A program made the translations under genes and the position numbers. Below the pieces are notes generated by a model. That model made no database searches, was not told the DNA's origin, and was given only the letters and a program-made list of their open reading frames with translations. This document shows, piece after piece, positions 50,101 through 63,628 of a DNA stretch of 64,000 nucleotides (positions within the stretch are counted from its first letter, which is position 1; every line of letters begins with the position of its first letter). Origin of the DNA: Anaeromyces robustus (Eukaryota > Neocallimastigomycota > Neocallimastigomycetes > Neocallimastigales > Neocallimastigaceae); assembly GCA_002104895.1 (NCBI GenBank), contig MCFG01000356.1, forward strand, positions 1 to 64,000, given 5' to 3'.

Positions 50101-53100
50101 TTAAGCCGATTGCCATGTTTTTTCATCATTATAGATATAATAGGCTACATCATTTTCATCATAACTAAGTTCAAATTCATAAATAGTCGTATCTGCATTA
50201 CAAACGGTTTCCCTTTCTTCATCTGTACAATTCTTGGCATAAACTTTATAGGTTTTATCGGTGTAACGATATTTTGGTGATACGTTATCGACGGTTTCTT
50301 TATTTACTATGGCATTTCCTCCATTAACATTAATGACCATATAAGATAATACATTTTCAATACCAAAGACATTATCCGCTGTATCAACATTAACCATATA
50401 ATTTACCGTATTCTTTTCATTTAATTCAACTCCAGTATCAGTATCACTTCCGGCATCAATTAATCCTAAACATATTTTAATAGATTTCTTTCCTGTCTCA
50501 GCATCTGCAATTTCAGCAATCTCACCTATTAATGGTGTACCAGTAGTACAGTCCGTTCTTGTAATTTTTTTTGCTTTACATATAACTTTATTTTTATCTT
50601 TCATACATAATATATAAGGTACATTTTCTTTATCTTCTCCTGTATTTCCTTTATTCACAAGATAACCAATAGGAATTTTAGAAGCGTCAGTTAACTCTGT
50701 ACAACCTGATTCTGTACATTCATAAAGATCACCTTCTTTACCATCATCACTTTCTACTACTAATTTCTTTGTACCTTTTTGTGTAAGATAATATCCTGGA
50801 TTACATTGAGAATTAGATTCCAAAGGACATACTATATTGTCATTTTTTATATATATTTTATTAGTTTATTAATATAAAATATTATATTAAAATTAATTAA
50901 TTAATTAATTAAAAAAATTAATATACAATTAAATTATAAAACTTTTTTTTTGTTTAAAGAATAAAAAACTTACTTTTGACACAAGGCTTCGACTTGTCTT
51001 CATCTATTTTTTTGTCTGATATTGTATATCTGATTATATTACCATCAACATTACACTTATCATATTCTTTTTTGGGATCAATAGAACCTTCCTTGGTTCC
51101 TTCATTGACATATGTTGTTTTTTCTACTAAAACTATAGCATTACTTGATTTTTCAAGTAAAACTTTATCATCTTTTTGATTTCCAAATATAGGATTACTA
51201 GAACTTAATGTAATTGGGAAATAAGTTACTTTTTCAACTCCTTCCAACTTAATTCTTCCTCCAGCTTCCGCTTTTTCACAAACATAGATATTACCACCTT
51301 CACTATCAAAAACAAGTACTCCAATTTCAGCTTTCTCTTCATCATCACAATTGGCAACTTGAATACTCGAACTTCCTATTTTCTCACAATTACCACTTTC
51401 ACAAGAAATAACTGGATAACCATTAGCACCATTAGCATCATTGGCTCCATTAAGATAATAACCTGTACCAGGTGAGGTGACGGTTACTACGGCATTTTCT
51501 CCAGATTTTACCAATACTTCACTGCTACCAAATGGTCCATTATCAGGATTATTAATCAAATAATATCCTACAACATCTAAATTAACATTCTTGGTATCAT
51601 CAGTACAGAAGGCTGTTCCTGCTTTTAATAATTTTCCTTCACCACAACTGTTACCTTCTGTATAGTAATCAGTGTCATCATTATCAATTTCTGTACATGC
51701 AGAAGTACCAGTACATTTTATGATTCTTTTACTTGAATCCCCATTAACATAATAGCCAGGAATTTCACTACTACCAATATTACAATCATTACTATCACAT
51801 TTAATTAAGTTTTTAGTTGTTTCAATTGGCTTTACATTTAAATAATAATAAATACCAGATTTATTACTATTTGGTATATTACATTCACTATTGGCACATT
51901 TAACCAATTTCATGCTACTTTTTTCACGATGATCAAGATAGTAACCATTCGATAATCCTGCTACAGGAATGTTAAATGCGTATGATTCTTTTTTCAATAA
52001 TAATTGCGTTCCTGATGCACCTAAATTAGTACCTGTTAAAGTTAAATAATAGTATTGCTCAGCTGCCTCACCAAATTGTACTTTTTCTTCATTATTATTT
52101 TCTGGACAATAATAGAATTTCGTATTTTGATAAGTATCTTCAATATAGATATCCTCTTTTATAACTCCTCCAACACCAGCGTCTACACAAGATTTATAAT
52201 TAATAGTTTCTGCTACACATACGTTGTCTTTACAACTAATTACACTATTCTTAGTATCTGCCCCGTTAAGATAATATCCTGGTTTAATATCTACTGCTGT
52301 ACAAAGATTTCCTGATCCAATGACACCTGCAGTTATTTTTGCTGTTACATTATCTTCAGTAGGATTAGTTACAGTAACGGTATATTGTCTATCTGAGCTT
52401 GTGTCATCTGTAATTGTAATAGTATTATCATTAATTTTGGTACCTCCACTTTCAACTTCAGATATCTTACTATTATAATCAAATTTAACCTTAACTGAAT
52501 GACTATCAACATGGAAATTTACACTTCCATCAACTGGAGCTTCCGCTTTTAATACATCTGATCCGCTTTTATTGACTTCATCTACTTCATCAATTACACC
52601 TGTATAATATTTTGCTTCTACACTTTCTTCTGAAGGATTTAATACGTCCAATCTGTATTCTCTTCCCGTGTATATATCATCATCAACTTTAAATTTATTA
52701 TTTGTGCCTTCAACTTTAGCACCTCCATTTACCTGAGTGATATGCCCTAATGAATCAAATTTAACATTTACTGATATATCATTTATATTGAATGTTACAC
52801 TTCCCACAGTTGTTAACACAGCTTTAGTAATTGAATCAGTACTAACACTTTCTTCTACTGCAGCCGTTATTGCGCCAGCACTAATTGTTGCTGTTAAACT
52901 TCCACTATTAGTAGGATTGCTTATAGTTACTGTATATATTCTACCATTTATTGTGTCACCTGCAATAGTAATTGTATTATCACTTATTACTGAACCCTGA
53001 CTATCACCTAAACTAGTGATTTTTCCATTACTATCAAATTTGACATTTACTGTTTTACTATTAACTGTGAAATTTACACTTCCATCTACGGCTGCTACTG

Positions 53101-56100
53101 CAGCATTATTGTTACTTCCAGCTAAATTAGTTATTGCCGCTACAGCTGCTATAGCATCAGCACTAATTGTTGCTGTTAAACTTCCACTATTAGTAGGATT
53201 GCTTATAGTTACTGTATATATTCTACCATTTATTGTGTCACCTGCAATAGTAATTGTATTATCACTTATTACTGAACCCTGACTATCACCTAAACTAGTG
53301 ATTTTTCCATTACTATCAAAATTGACATTTACTGTTTTACCATTAACTGTGAAAGTTGCAATTCCATCTTCTGCTGCTACTGCTGCACTATTTCCACTAC
53401 CATTTATATCAGAAACAGCATCTGCAGCTGTTATAGCATCAGCACTAATTGTTGCTGTTAAACTTTCATCATCAGTAGGATTGCTTATACTTATTGTATA
53501 TACTCTACCATTATTTGTGTCACCTTCAACTGTAAATGTGTTATCACTAAACTTTGAACCATGACTTAAACAAGTGATTTTACCATCTTTATCGAAATAT
53601 ACATTTACTGTTTGACTATTAACTGTGAAAGTTGCAATTCCATCTTCTGCTTCTACTGCTGCACTATTTCCACTACCATTTATATCAGAAACAGCATCTG
53701 CAGCCGTTATAGCATCAGCACTAATTGTTGCTGTTAAACTTCCATCATTAGTAGGATTGTTTATACTTATTGTATATACTCTACCATTATTTGTGTCACC
53801 CGTGACAGTAAATGTGTTTTCACTATTCTTTGCACCATTATTAACAGTAGTGATTTTTCCATCCTTATCAAAATTAATGGTAATTTCATTACTATCAATT
53901 GTGAAAGTTGCACTTCCATCTGTTGCTGCTACTGCTGCACTTTTACTTTTCGCTGAATCATTATTAATTACAGGTACAGCTGCTATAGCATCAGCACTAA
54001 TTGTTGCTGTTAAACTTCCATCATTAGTAGGATTGCTTATACTTATTGTATATACTCTACCATTATTTGTGTCACCTGTGACAGTAAATGTGTTATCACT
54101 ATTCTTTGCACCATTATTAACAGTAGTGATTTTTCCATCCTTATCAAAATTAATGGTAATTTCTTTACTACCAATTGTGAAAGTGGCACTTCCATCTGTT
54201 GCTGCTACTGCTGCACTTTTACTTTTCGCTGTATCATTACTAATTGCCTCTGTCTGTCCTACTGCATCTGCACTAATTGTTGCTGTTAAACTTCCATCAT
54301 TAGTAGGATTGTTTATACTTATTGTATATATTCTACCATTATTTGTGTCACCTGTGACAGTAAATGTGTTATCACTATCCTTTGCACCTCCATTAACAGT
54401 AGTGATTTTTCCATCCTTATCAAAATTAATGGTAATTTCTTTACTACCAATTGTGAAAGTGGCACTTCCATCTGTTGCTGCTACTGCTGCACTTTTACTT
54501 TTCGCTGAATCATTATTAATTGCAGATACAGCTGCTATAGCTTCAGCACTAATTGTTGCTGTTAAACTTCCATCATTAGTAGGATTGCTTATACTTATTG
54601 TATATACTCTACCATTATTTGTGTCACCTGTGACAGTAAATGTGTTATCACTATTCTTTGCACCATTATTAACAGTAGTGATTTTTCCATCCTTATCAAA
54701 ATTAATGGTAATTTCATTACTATCAATTGTGAAAGTTGCACTTCCATCTGTTGCTGCTACTGCTGCACTTTTACTTTTCGCTGAATCATTATTAATTACA
54801 GGTACAGCTGCTATAGCATCAGCACTAATTGTTGCTGTTAAACTTCCATCATTAGTAGGATTGCTTATACTTATTGTATATACTCTACCATTATTTGTGT
54901 CACCTGTGACAGTAAATGTGTTATCACTATTCTTTGCACCATTATTAACAGTAGTGATTTTTCCATCCTTATCAAAATTAATGGTAATTTCTTTACTATC
55001 AATTGTGAAAGTTGTACTTCCATTTGCTGCTGCTACTGCTGCACTTTTACTATCCGCTGCTTGATTGCTAATTGCAGATGCAGCTGCTATTGCTGCTGAA
55101 TTAACTTTTGCTGATAAACTTTTACTACTAGTAGGATTGCTAATAGTCACTGTATATACTCTACCATTATTTTTGTCACCTGTAACTGTAAATTTGTAAT
55201 CACCAGTCACTTCACCCTGATTAGTACCTAAACTTTTAATTTTTCCATCACTATCAAAATTGACATTTATTGTTTTACCATCAATTGTGAAAGTTGTACT
55301 TCCATTTGCTGCTGCTACTGCTGCACTTTTACTATCCGCTGCTTGATTGCTAATTGCAGCTGTAGCTGCTATTGCATCTGAATTAATTTTTACTGATACA
55401 CTTTTACTATCAGTAGGATTGCTAATAGTCACTGTATATACTCTACCATTATTTGTGTCACCTGTGACAATAAATGTTTTATCACCAGTCACTGTACCCT
55501 GACCATTACCTAAACTTTTAATTTTTCCATCACTATCAAAATTGACATTTATTGTTTTACCATCAATTGTGAATTGTGCACTTCCATCTACAGGCGCTAT
55601 TGCAGCACTTTTGATTCCCTCTGCCCCTTTTGATAATTCTTCTTCACTCTCAATTGCACCTGAATTAATATTACCTGATACTGTATCACTAGTAGGATTA
55701 TTCACAATTACCCGATACACTCTACTACAACCTTCACCACAATCAATTGTAATTTTATTTCCAGTATTAGGGAAACTGCCATTTACTTTAATTATTTTTC
55801 CATCCTTATCGAAATTTACGTTTACAGTTTTACCATTGACATTGAAAATTGCACTACCGTTACTTCCTACTACAGCAGCACTACTTCTATTAGGAGGTAA
55901 ATCATTTATTGCATCTGCAGCTTCCATAGCATCTGAACTAATTTTTGCTGATAAACTTTCACCATCAGTAGGATTGCCTATTTTTATTTTATATATTCTA
56001 CCTTCATTTACGTCACCTTTAATGGTAAATGTGTTATCACTAACTTTTGTACCTTGTATTTGATCTATAGTAGTTATTTTTCCATCACTATCAAAATTAA

Positions 56101-59100
56101 CATTTATAGTATTACTATTAACACTGAAAGACGCACTTCCATCAACAGGTGCTACTGCTGCACTATTTCCACTACCATTTAAATCAGAAATAGCATCTGC
56201 AGCTGCTATAGCATCAGCACTAATTGTCGCTGATAAACTTCCATCATTAGTAGGATTGCTTATACTTATTGAATATATTCTACCATTATTTGTGTCACCT
56301 GTAACTGTAAATGTGTTATCACTATCCTTTGCACCTCCATTAACAGTAGTGATTTTGCCATCCTTATCAAAATTAATGGTAATTTCTTTACTATCAACTG
56401 TGAAAGTTGCACTTCCATCCTTTTCTGCTACTGCTGCACTTTTACTTTTCGCTGGATCATTACTAATTGCAGATGCAGCTGCTATTGCAGCAGAATTAAC
56501 CTTTGCTGATAAACTTTTACTACTAGTAGGATTGCTAATAGTCACTGTATATACTCTACCATTATTTTTGTCATCTGTTACAGTAAATGTTTTATCACCA
56601 GTCACTGTACCCTGACCACTACCTAAACTTTTAACTTTTCCATCACTATCAAAATTGACATTTATTGTTTTACCATCAATTGTGAAAGTTGTACTTCCAT
56701 TTGCTGCTGCTACTGCTGCTGTGCTACTATCCGCAGCTTTATTATTAATTCCATTTGCAGCCACTATTTCACCTGAATTAATTTTTAATGATACATTTCC
56801 AGTATCAGTAGGATTACTAACAGTTACTGTGTATATTCTACCATTATTTGTGTCACCTTCAATTGTAAATGTATAGTCACCTGTAACTTTACCTTGATTA
56901 TCACCTAATCTAGTGATTTTTCCATCCTTATCAAAATAAACATTTATTGTTTTACTATCAATTGTGAATTCCGCACTTCCATCTTCTGCTTCTACTGCAA
57001 CAATTTTATTATCCGCTTCCTTATTACAAATCGCATCTGCAGCCGCAATTGCTCCTGAATTTATTTTTGCAGACACACTTTCACTACTAGTAGGTTTTTC
57101 AATAGACACTACATATATTCTTCCCCCATTTAAATCACCTTCAATTTTAATATTATTATCACCAACCTTTGTACCCTGTCCTTGACCTATGGTAGTGATT
57201 TCTCCATCACTATTAAAATTGACATCTATTGTTTTACCATTAATTGTGAATTCTGCACTTCCATCTACCGGTGCTACTGCTGCATTTTCTACACTTCCTA
57301 CTATATCGGTAATTGCTTCAGCAGCTGATATAGCATCTGCACTAATTGTTGCTGTTAAACTTCCATCATTAGTAGGATTGCTTATACTTATTGTATATAC
57401 TCTACCATTATTTGTGTCACCTTCAACTGTAAATGTATTACCACCATCCTTTGCACCACCATTAACAGTTGTGATTTTTCCATCACTATCAAAATTGACA
57501 TTTATTGTTTTACTATCAATTGTGAAAGTTGCACTTCCATCTACGGCTGCTACGGCTGCATTTTTACTTTTCGCTGGATCATTACTAATTGCCTCTGTCT
57601 GTCCTACTGCATCTGCACTAATTGTTGCTGTTAAACTTCCATCATTAGTAGGATTGCTTATACTTATTGTATATACTCTACCATTATTTGTGTCACCTGT
57701 GACAGTAAATGTGTTATCACTATTCTTTGCACCATTATTAACAGTAGTGATTTTTCCATCCTTATCAAAATTAATGGTAATTTCTTTACTATCAATTGTG
57801 AAAGTGGCACTTCCATCTGTTGCTGCTACAGCTGCACTTTTACTTTTCGCTGGATCATTACTAATTGCAGATGCAGCTGCTATTGCTGCTGAATTAACTT
57901 TTGCTGATAAACTTTTACTACTAGTAGGATTGCTAATAGTCACTGTATATACTCTACCATTATTTTTGTCACCTGTAACTGTAAATTTGTAATCACCAGT
58001 CACTTCACCCTGATTAGTACCTAAACTTTTAATTTTTCCATCACTATCAAAATTGATATTTATTGTTTTACTATCAATTGTGAAAGTTGCACTTCCATCC
58101 TCTGCTGCTACTGCTGCATTACTACTAGTCGCTTCTAAATCATTTACTGGATCAGCAGCTGATACTGCATCTGAATTAATTTTTGCTGATAGACCTCCAC
58201 TATCTGTAGGATGATTTATATATACTATATATTCTCTATCATAATTTGTTCCATCATCAACAGTAAATCTATTGATTGTAGAACCACCATTTACTCCTGT
58301 TATTTTTCCATCGATTCCAAAATTAACATCTACTTTTTTACCATTGACGGTGAAAGTCGCAGTACCTTCATTTGCTATAGCATGGCTTAAACTAGAACCA
58401 CTTGTTTCTGTTGCTGCTATACTTTCTATTTTAGTTGCTGTAATAGACGCTGTTGGATTAGTTCTAGTAGGGTTGTCCACAATCACAGTATAAACTCTAC
58501 CATTATTTGGATCACCATCGATTGTAAGTGTATTTCCTTCACCTTTAGTACCTCCAGTTACTTCAGTAATACTTCCTGTTTCATCAAATCCAACAATTAT
58601 ATCATTTTCATTTATCACTGAAAAAGTTGCACTTCCGTAAACTGGGTCTTTTGCTTTACTTAAAGAAGTACCATGCACATTAACTGCAGAAATTGCTCCT
58701 TCACATTTAATAATTTTCTTACTTCCTGATATATAATAGCCATTATTAATATCTTCAACTAATTGAGCTTTTCCATTACCAGATTTAATTAAAGATTTTC
58801 CATTACTTCCAAATGCGGTTGTTTCATCATTTACAATAACATAGTATTTCTCAGTTGCCTCACTAAAATCTATTTCACTATTGGCAGTTTCAGCGGTTGA
58901 ACAGAAATAACAACCTTTATTATTTTTTTTAGCAAGTACTCCAGCTTTTACTCCTGCTCCACATGCTCCTGTACCAACTGTTTCTGTAAATACTCCGTTT
59001 TTATATTCTATGACTGGTTTTGTATTTGTAGCATCTCCTTTATTAGGATAATAATATCCTGATTCAGGTGTAACTTCCTCAGTACATCCATTACTGTCAC

Positions 59101-62100
59101 ATTCGAATAAAAATTTACTTCCTCCTGTATCTTTCTTTAAAAGGTAATATCCTTCAGCCATGGCTGCTCCTACACAACCTTGTACATCTGTTGTACAAGT
59201 TATTATTTGTTTTAATTCCTTACTTAAAAATTTTTCACCATCCGTTATTGAAGCTACATTAAGAACAAGACCTTTACCTACTTTTACTAAAACTTTTACT
59301 GTAGCTGCAATTGATTCACCAGTTACTGGGTTTTTCGTAATACCATCTATTATATAATAAGATTCCACTTCACTACTCAATGGAATAGATACATATCCAT
59401 TATTATTTTTTATACAAATTAAAATACCATCATTTAGATTTTTAATCATATCACCCGGATTTGAACATGAAGTTGAAGCTACGGTAACCTCTTCACATTT
59501 ATTTGTTCCATCACATTTAATATATTTTCCTGAATCGGCTGCATCTAAATAAAGAGCTGGGGAATCACTTCTATCACTATTATCTATCGTACAAACATCT
59601 TTTACACATGATTTTAACTCAACTAACGTATCTGACTTTGATGTTCCTCCAGCATTTACATAATAACCTTCACTGGAAACTAATAATGCTTTTTTTCCTC
59701 CTACTTTGGCTAATATCTCTTTTCCTCCAGCAGGAGCTTTTCCAGTACCAATTAAAGCTGAAGAATGTCCACTACTGACGGTAACAATATAATACTTTTC
59801 ATTTTGACTAATATCATACCATTGGTCATCACTATCTGTATAACATAACTTTATATTCGATCCATCCATTCCAATATTACCTCCATATTTAGCTGAACAT
59901 ACTCCTGCCGTTGCTACAATTGATTCACATTTAGAACCATCACATTCAATTACTGAATTGGCTGTAGTACCTGGTCCTCCAATATAATATCCATTTTCAG
60001 GTTTTGATACACTACAATTAGAACCACTTTTACAATAAATAACAGTACCTTCTTTACCTCCATTAGCATAATATTCATTTGCAGTAGTACTAATAAGTTC
60101 ATAATCACTTGCACCATCTTTATCTCTAATCAATTTAGTATTATCAGAAGTCTTATAACAAAAATCAACAGTATTTGGTGTTGTCTTACTCGATATCATC
60201 TTCACTACCGCATTATTACCTGGTTTTACCACAACTTTTTTCGTAGATGAAGCAGCAACACTTTCAGTAAACTTATTATTAACAGCTCCAGAAGCAGTAG
60301 CAGTTACTGTTAACAAATTAAAGTTTTGACTTCCATCCTCAGTTACTTCTGTAGTAATACTAACACTACCATTTTTCTCATTTATACATAATTTACCAAT
60401 ACCATTACTATCATCATATAAAAGTTTACCAATATCATCAACAGAAGAACAGGCTGTTACCACATCTTCATTTGTATCGGCAGTTGCTGTACAACTATCA
60501 CTTCCATTACAATAAATAAATGGATGTTCTTTAGCATCTTCATCCGCATTAAGATAATAACCTAAGGAAGGTGAAGAGAATTCTTCACATCCCTTACTAT
60601 TACATTTAATTAAAGCATTTGCACCAGAAATATAATATCCATTTGCTGGACTTCCCATATAAACTATAGAAGTTTGAGTGGTTTTCAATAAAATCTTTTT
60701 TTCTTCTCCTTCCTTCACATCAGTAATATCAAATGGGAATTCTTCATTATATTTAATTTCTACTACTTTATATTTGTTAATAGCAGCTGCAGCAAATGTT
60801 ATTTCGCCACTTTCTTTTCCTGTACATATTGTAGTTGATGCACCACTCTTGAGTTTACCTCCTTCACCATTAGCGCATGTTACACCACCAGTCATTTTTT
60901 CACATCCTTCATCACCTTCACATTTATAAGTTTCACCTGATATTATATAATAACCATTTCCAGGTACAATACTATTACAATTTCCAGCCTCTTCACAATA
61001 AATCACAGTACTCTTATCGCCAGAGTTAATGTAATAGGTATTAGCGATACCATTATCTTCTGCACAATCCCTCCCATCGGTAGTACATTTAATCAATGGC
61101 ATTGTTTTCTCCTTTCCATTATTCATATAATATGTTGAAGCAGCAGTGGATTCTGCTCTACATTGACCACCATGACATTTAATTAATTTTGAATTAACAC
61201 CTTGGCTAATAGTAACAGCTACATCATTTATATAGTAACCATCAACATCTTGTAATTCAACTGCATTTTCGCTTATATAAACTAAAATTTTTTTTTCCTC
61301 ATCTTCTAATTCATATGGTCCTGTAAATACAGTATATCTCTCTTCATCGATAGTTATATAGTAATTTTTGGGGGTAGTCAATGCAATAACAGTACTATCT
61401 TTACAAAATTCATAGTCTTTATTAGTAGTATAATAAATGATATCACCAGACATTTCAGCAGTACAACTTGTATCACTTGTAATTTCATTAGCAAGCATTT
61501 TTTCACAATCTCCTTTCCAACATTTAATTACTGGATAAATTATTTTATCAGAATCAGTTTCACTTCCATTATCCTCAGCATTTAAATAATAACCTGTTGG
61601 TTCATTTACTACTGTAATAACACCACCTCCTTCAAATTTTACAAGTAATTTTTGATCTGAAGTAGAGGCTTTTTCTCCCACGAAATAACTACTTTTATTC
61701 TTGGATATATTAAGAAGGAAATATTGAGTTCCGGTTCCTGAAACAACATCAAATTTACTTTTATTATCTAAAGTGGGACAGAAATAGGTATGTCCACCAA
61801 ATCGTGCTATGTTTCCAATACCTGCTTCACCACATGTTGTTGCTATTTTTAAGGTATCTATTCCTACACAAGTTTTTCCATTACAACCCAAATATGGAAA
61901 ACGACCTTTATTCCATCCAGCATTGGGATATAAACCTGCTATTGGATTTTCCGTTTTACAATCACCACTTACACACTTTATAATAGGATTCGAATTAGCA
62001 TCAGGACCAGAATTCAAGAAATAACCAGTACCTGGATCAGGAACTATAGATACAGCACCATTACCATATTTAAGTAATACTGTTGTTCCTTCAGTTGAAT

Positions 62101-63628
62101 CGTAAGGCAATCCACCTTGAACTTTCAATACCATATAGTTTTCTTCAGTCATGGCTTCAATATCAATGGCTGTTCCAGAACTACTTGGACAAAAACTATT
62201 AACTGAATTTCCAACAGTTGTCTTGATAAAACCACCTGCTAAAGCTTTTTCACAACTTGATTTAATAATTGTATCCGTTTTTGCTACTGCAACTGTCTTT
62301 GCACCTGAATCATCATAATTTTTTATAATAGGGGAAGTCGCTTTATCAATTGAATTATAGTTAATAAAGAAACCGTACTGTAACGTAGGAACTACCGTTA
62401 CAGATCCTTTACCCATTCTTAATAAAACAGAAGTACTAGTACCGAAAGGACTAGTGGCTGCACTACTTCCCGTTGTTATATAGTAATATCCATATTTCGT
62501 ACCTTTAAAGCTTTCTCTATTCGTACCACTTTTTCCACCCGTACATATATTTTGTGGATCACTACTTGAAAGAAGCATACCTTCTTTACCTGTAGCACAT
62601 GTTGACACTACATCACTACTTGCTGTATTACTACTTATGGTTGAACAGGATGAAGAACCACATTTAATAATTTTATTACTGGTATCACTAGTATCACCAT
62701 TAATGTAATAACCATTAGCAGGTGATTCTACAGATTCACAATATCCTTCTTCACATTTTATTAATTTACCATCTTTGGCATTTTTATAATATCCATCTAC
62801 ATTTTCAACAGTATTACATACATAAGTAGGTGTACTATCTGGAGTAGATGTATCCGTACTACATCTAATAAGTGGTTCACTACTTCCTGAATTTATGTAA
62901 TAATCTTTATCACCTACAGTCACTTTACTACAGGTACCACGAGTACATTCTAATACACCTCCATTATATAAAACAAAACCCGTTATAATAGCATTTGTAC
63001 ATGGTGTTACTCCATCATTCACTGAACATTTCATAATTATACAATCATTTGAACATGTAGTATAATCTGTTACAACATCTGAAGTTGATTTTACCAAATA
63101 ATATGCTGATGTTTCACCTTAAATAATAAATAAATAAATAAATAAATAAATATAATAAGTTTAATTGATTTAATAACGAATATTTTATTATTTCAGATAA
63201 TTAAAATGATATTATCATTCATTCCTGTAAAATATATATATATTTACATTGTGATGAAATAGTCAAAACACTCTCACTATAAGTAGGTTGACATTCTAAA
63301 AAAAAATTAAATCAATAAATATTACAGTAAGTAACTAAATTATTATAAATTAAATATAATAAAAATGGCTTAATATTTACTATCGGCAGCAGCAATTGTT
63401 TTAATTCGATTTCCTACTAGAAATAAGCCTAAAAGGCTTTATTTTAAATATAATAATAAATTAATTAATATACATATTTTTTTAATAGTCTTATTTCTTT
63501 ATCCTTATCAATATTCTTATAGCTATATAATACTGATCTAGTCAGCATTTTTTCAATTCATATTAAATAGAATAAGAAAAAATACTAATACTCTCTAATA
63601 ATTACCTTAATATTCTTCTAGTAAACAT
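50101..63628 (-). CDS. Giant scaffoldin-like secreted protein D with 23 internal tandem domains (5 exons, 4333 aa)
   Basis: Exons: 63606-63628, 63381-63436, 63248-63295, 50974-63117, 50101-50831; total 13,002 nt. Exons 1-2 give a signal peptide (MFTRRIL-SLLGLFLVGN ... AAAD). Exon 3 is the Cys-bounded linker (KCQPTYS ... SSQC). Exon 4 (12,144 nt, no introns) has three parts: scaffold modules to about residue 1510 (GYYLN, LIKC-C, FCxD, VLVK-GNGAV); a block of 23 repeats of ~92 aa (residues ~1510-3645) almost without Cys; then more scaffold modules. Exon 5 is the C-terminal domain shared with A and C (DLYECT, IPIGYLVNKG, KICLGL, YRYTD, YEFEL). No dockerin, enzyme or membrane anchor. The start is supported by the identical exon plan and 5' flank of the LRR gene. 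Candidate cellulosome scaffold by analogy with ScaA; function inferred. Confidence 0.85.
52315..58705 (-). repeat. 23 tandem ~282-bp units encoding a ~92-residue domain
   Basis: Each unit reads approximately AAVAATDGSATFTIDSK, then INFDKDGKIT, a turn, NTFTVTGDTNNGRVYT, ISNPTNDGSLTATIS and an Ala-rich joint. The alternating hydrophobic pattern with turns suggests an all-beta domain, possibly Ig-like. Two subtypes occur: one with EITINFDKDGKITTVN-GAK, the other with INVNFDSDGKIKSLG-QG-VTGD. Outer units (1, 2, 11, 22, 23) are diverged and central ones nearly identical, as expected for recent tandem expansion or gene conversion. Cys is nearly absent, unlike the flanking scaffold modules. Confidence 0.9.

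Noticed and set aside
53625-55064. 479-codon open frame on the plus strand inside gene D
   Set aside because: It is antisense to the 23-repeat array; the repeated unit happens to lack stops in this frame, and its sequence simply mirrors the 282-bp period. Other plus-strand frames between 52,700 and 58,500 have the same cause.
10476-63628. Fungal CBM10-type dockerins or carbohydrate-active enzyme domains in the giant proteins
   Set aside because: Despite the high Cys content, no dockerin-like Cys/Trp motif and no catalytic signature was found. The Cys pattern belongs to the GYY / LIKC modules.
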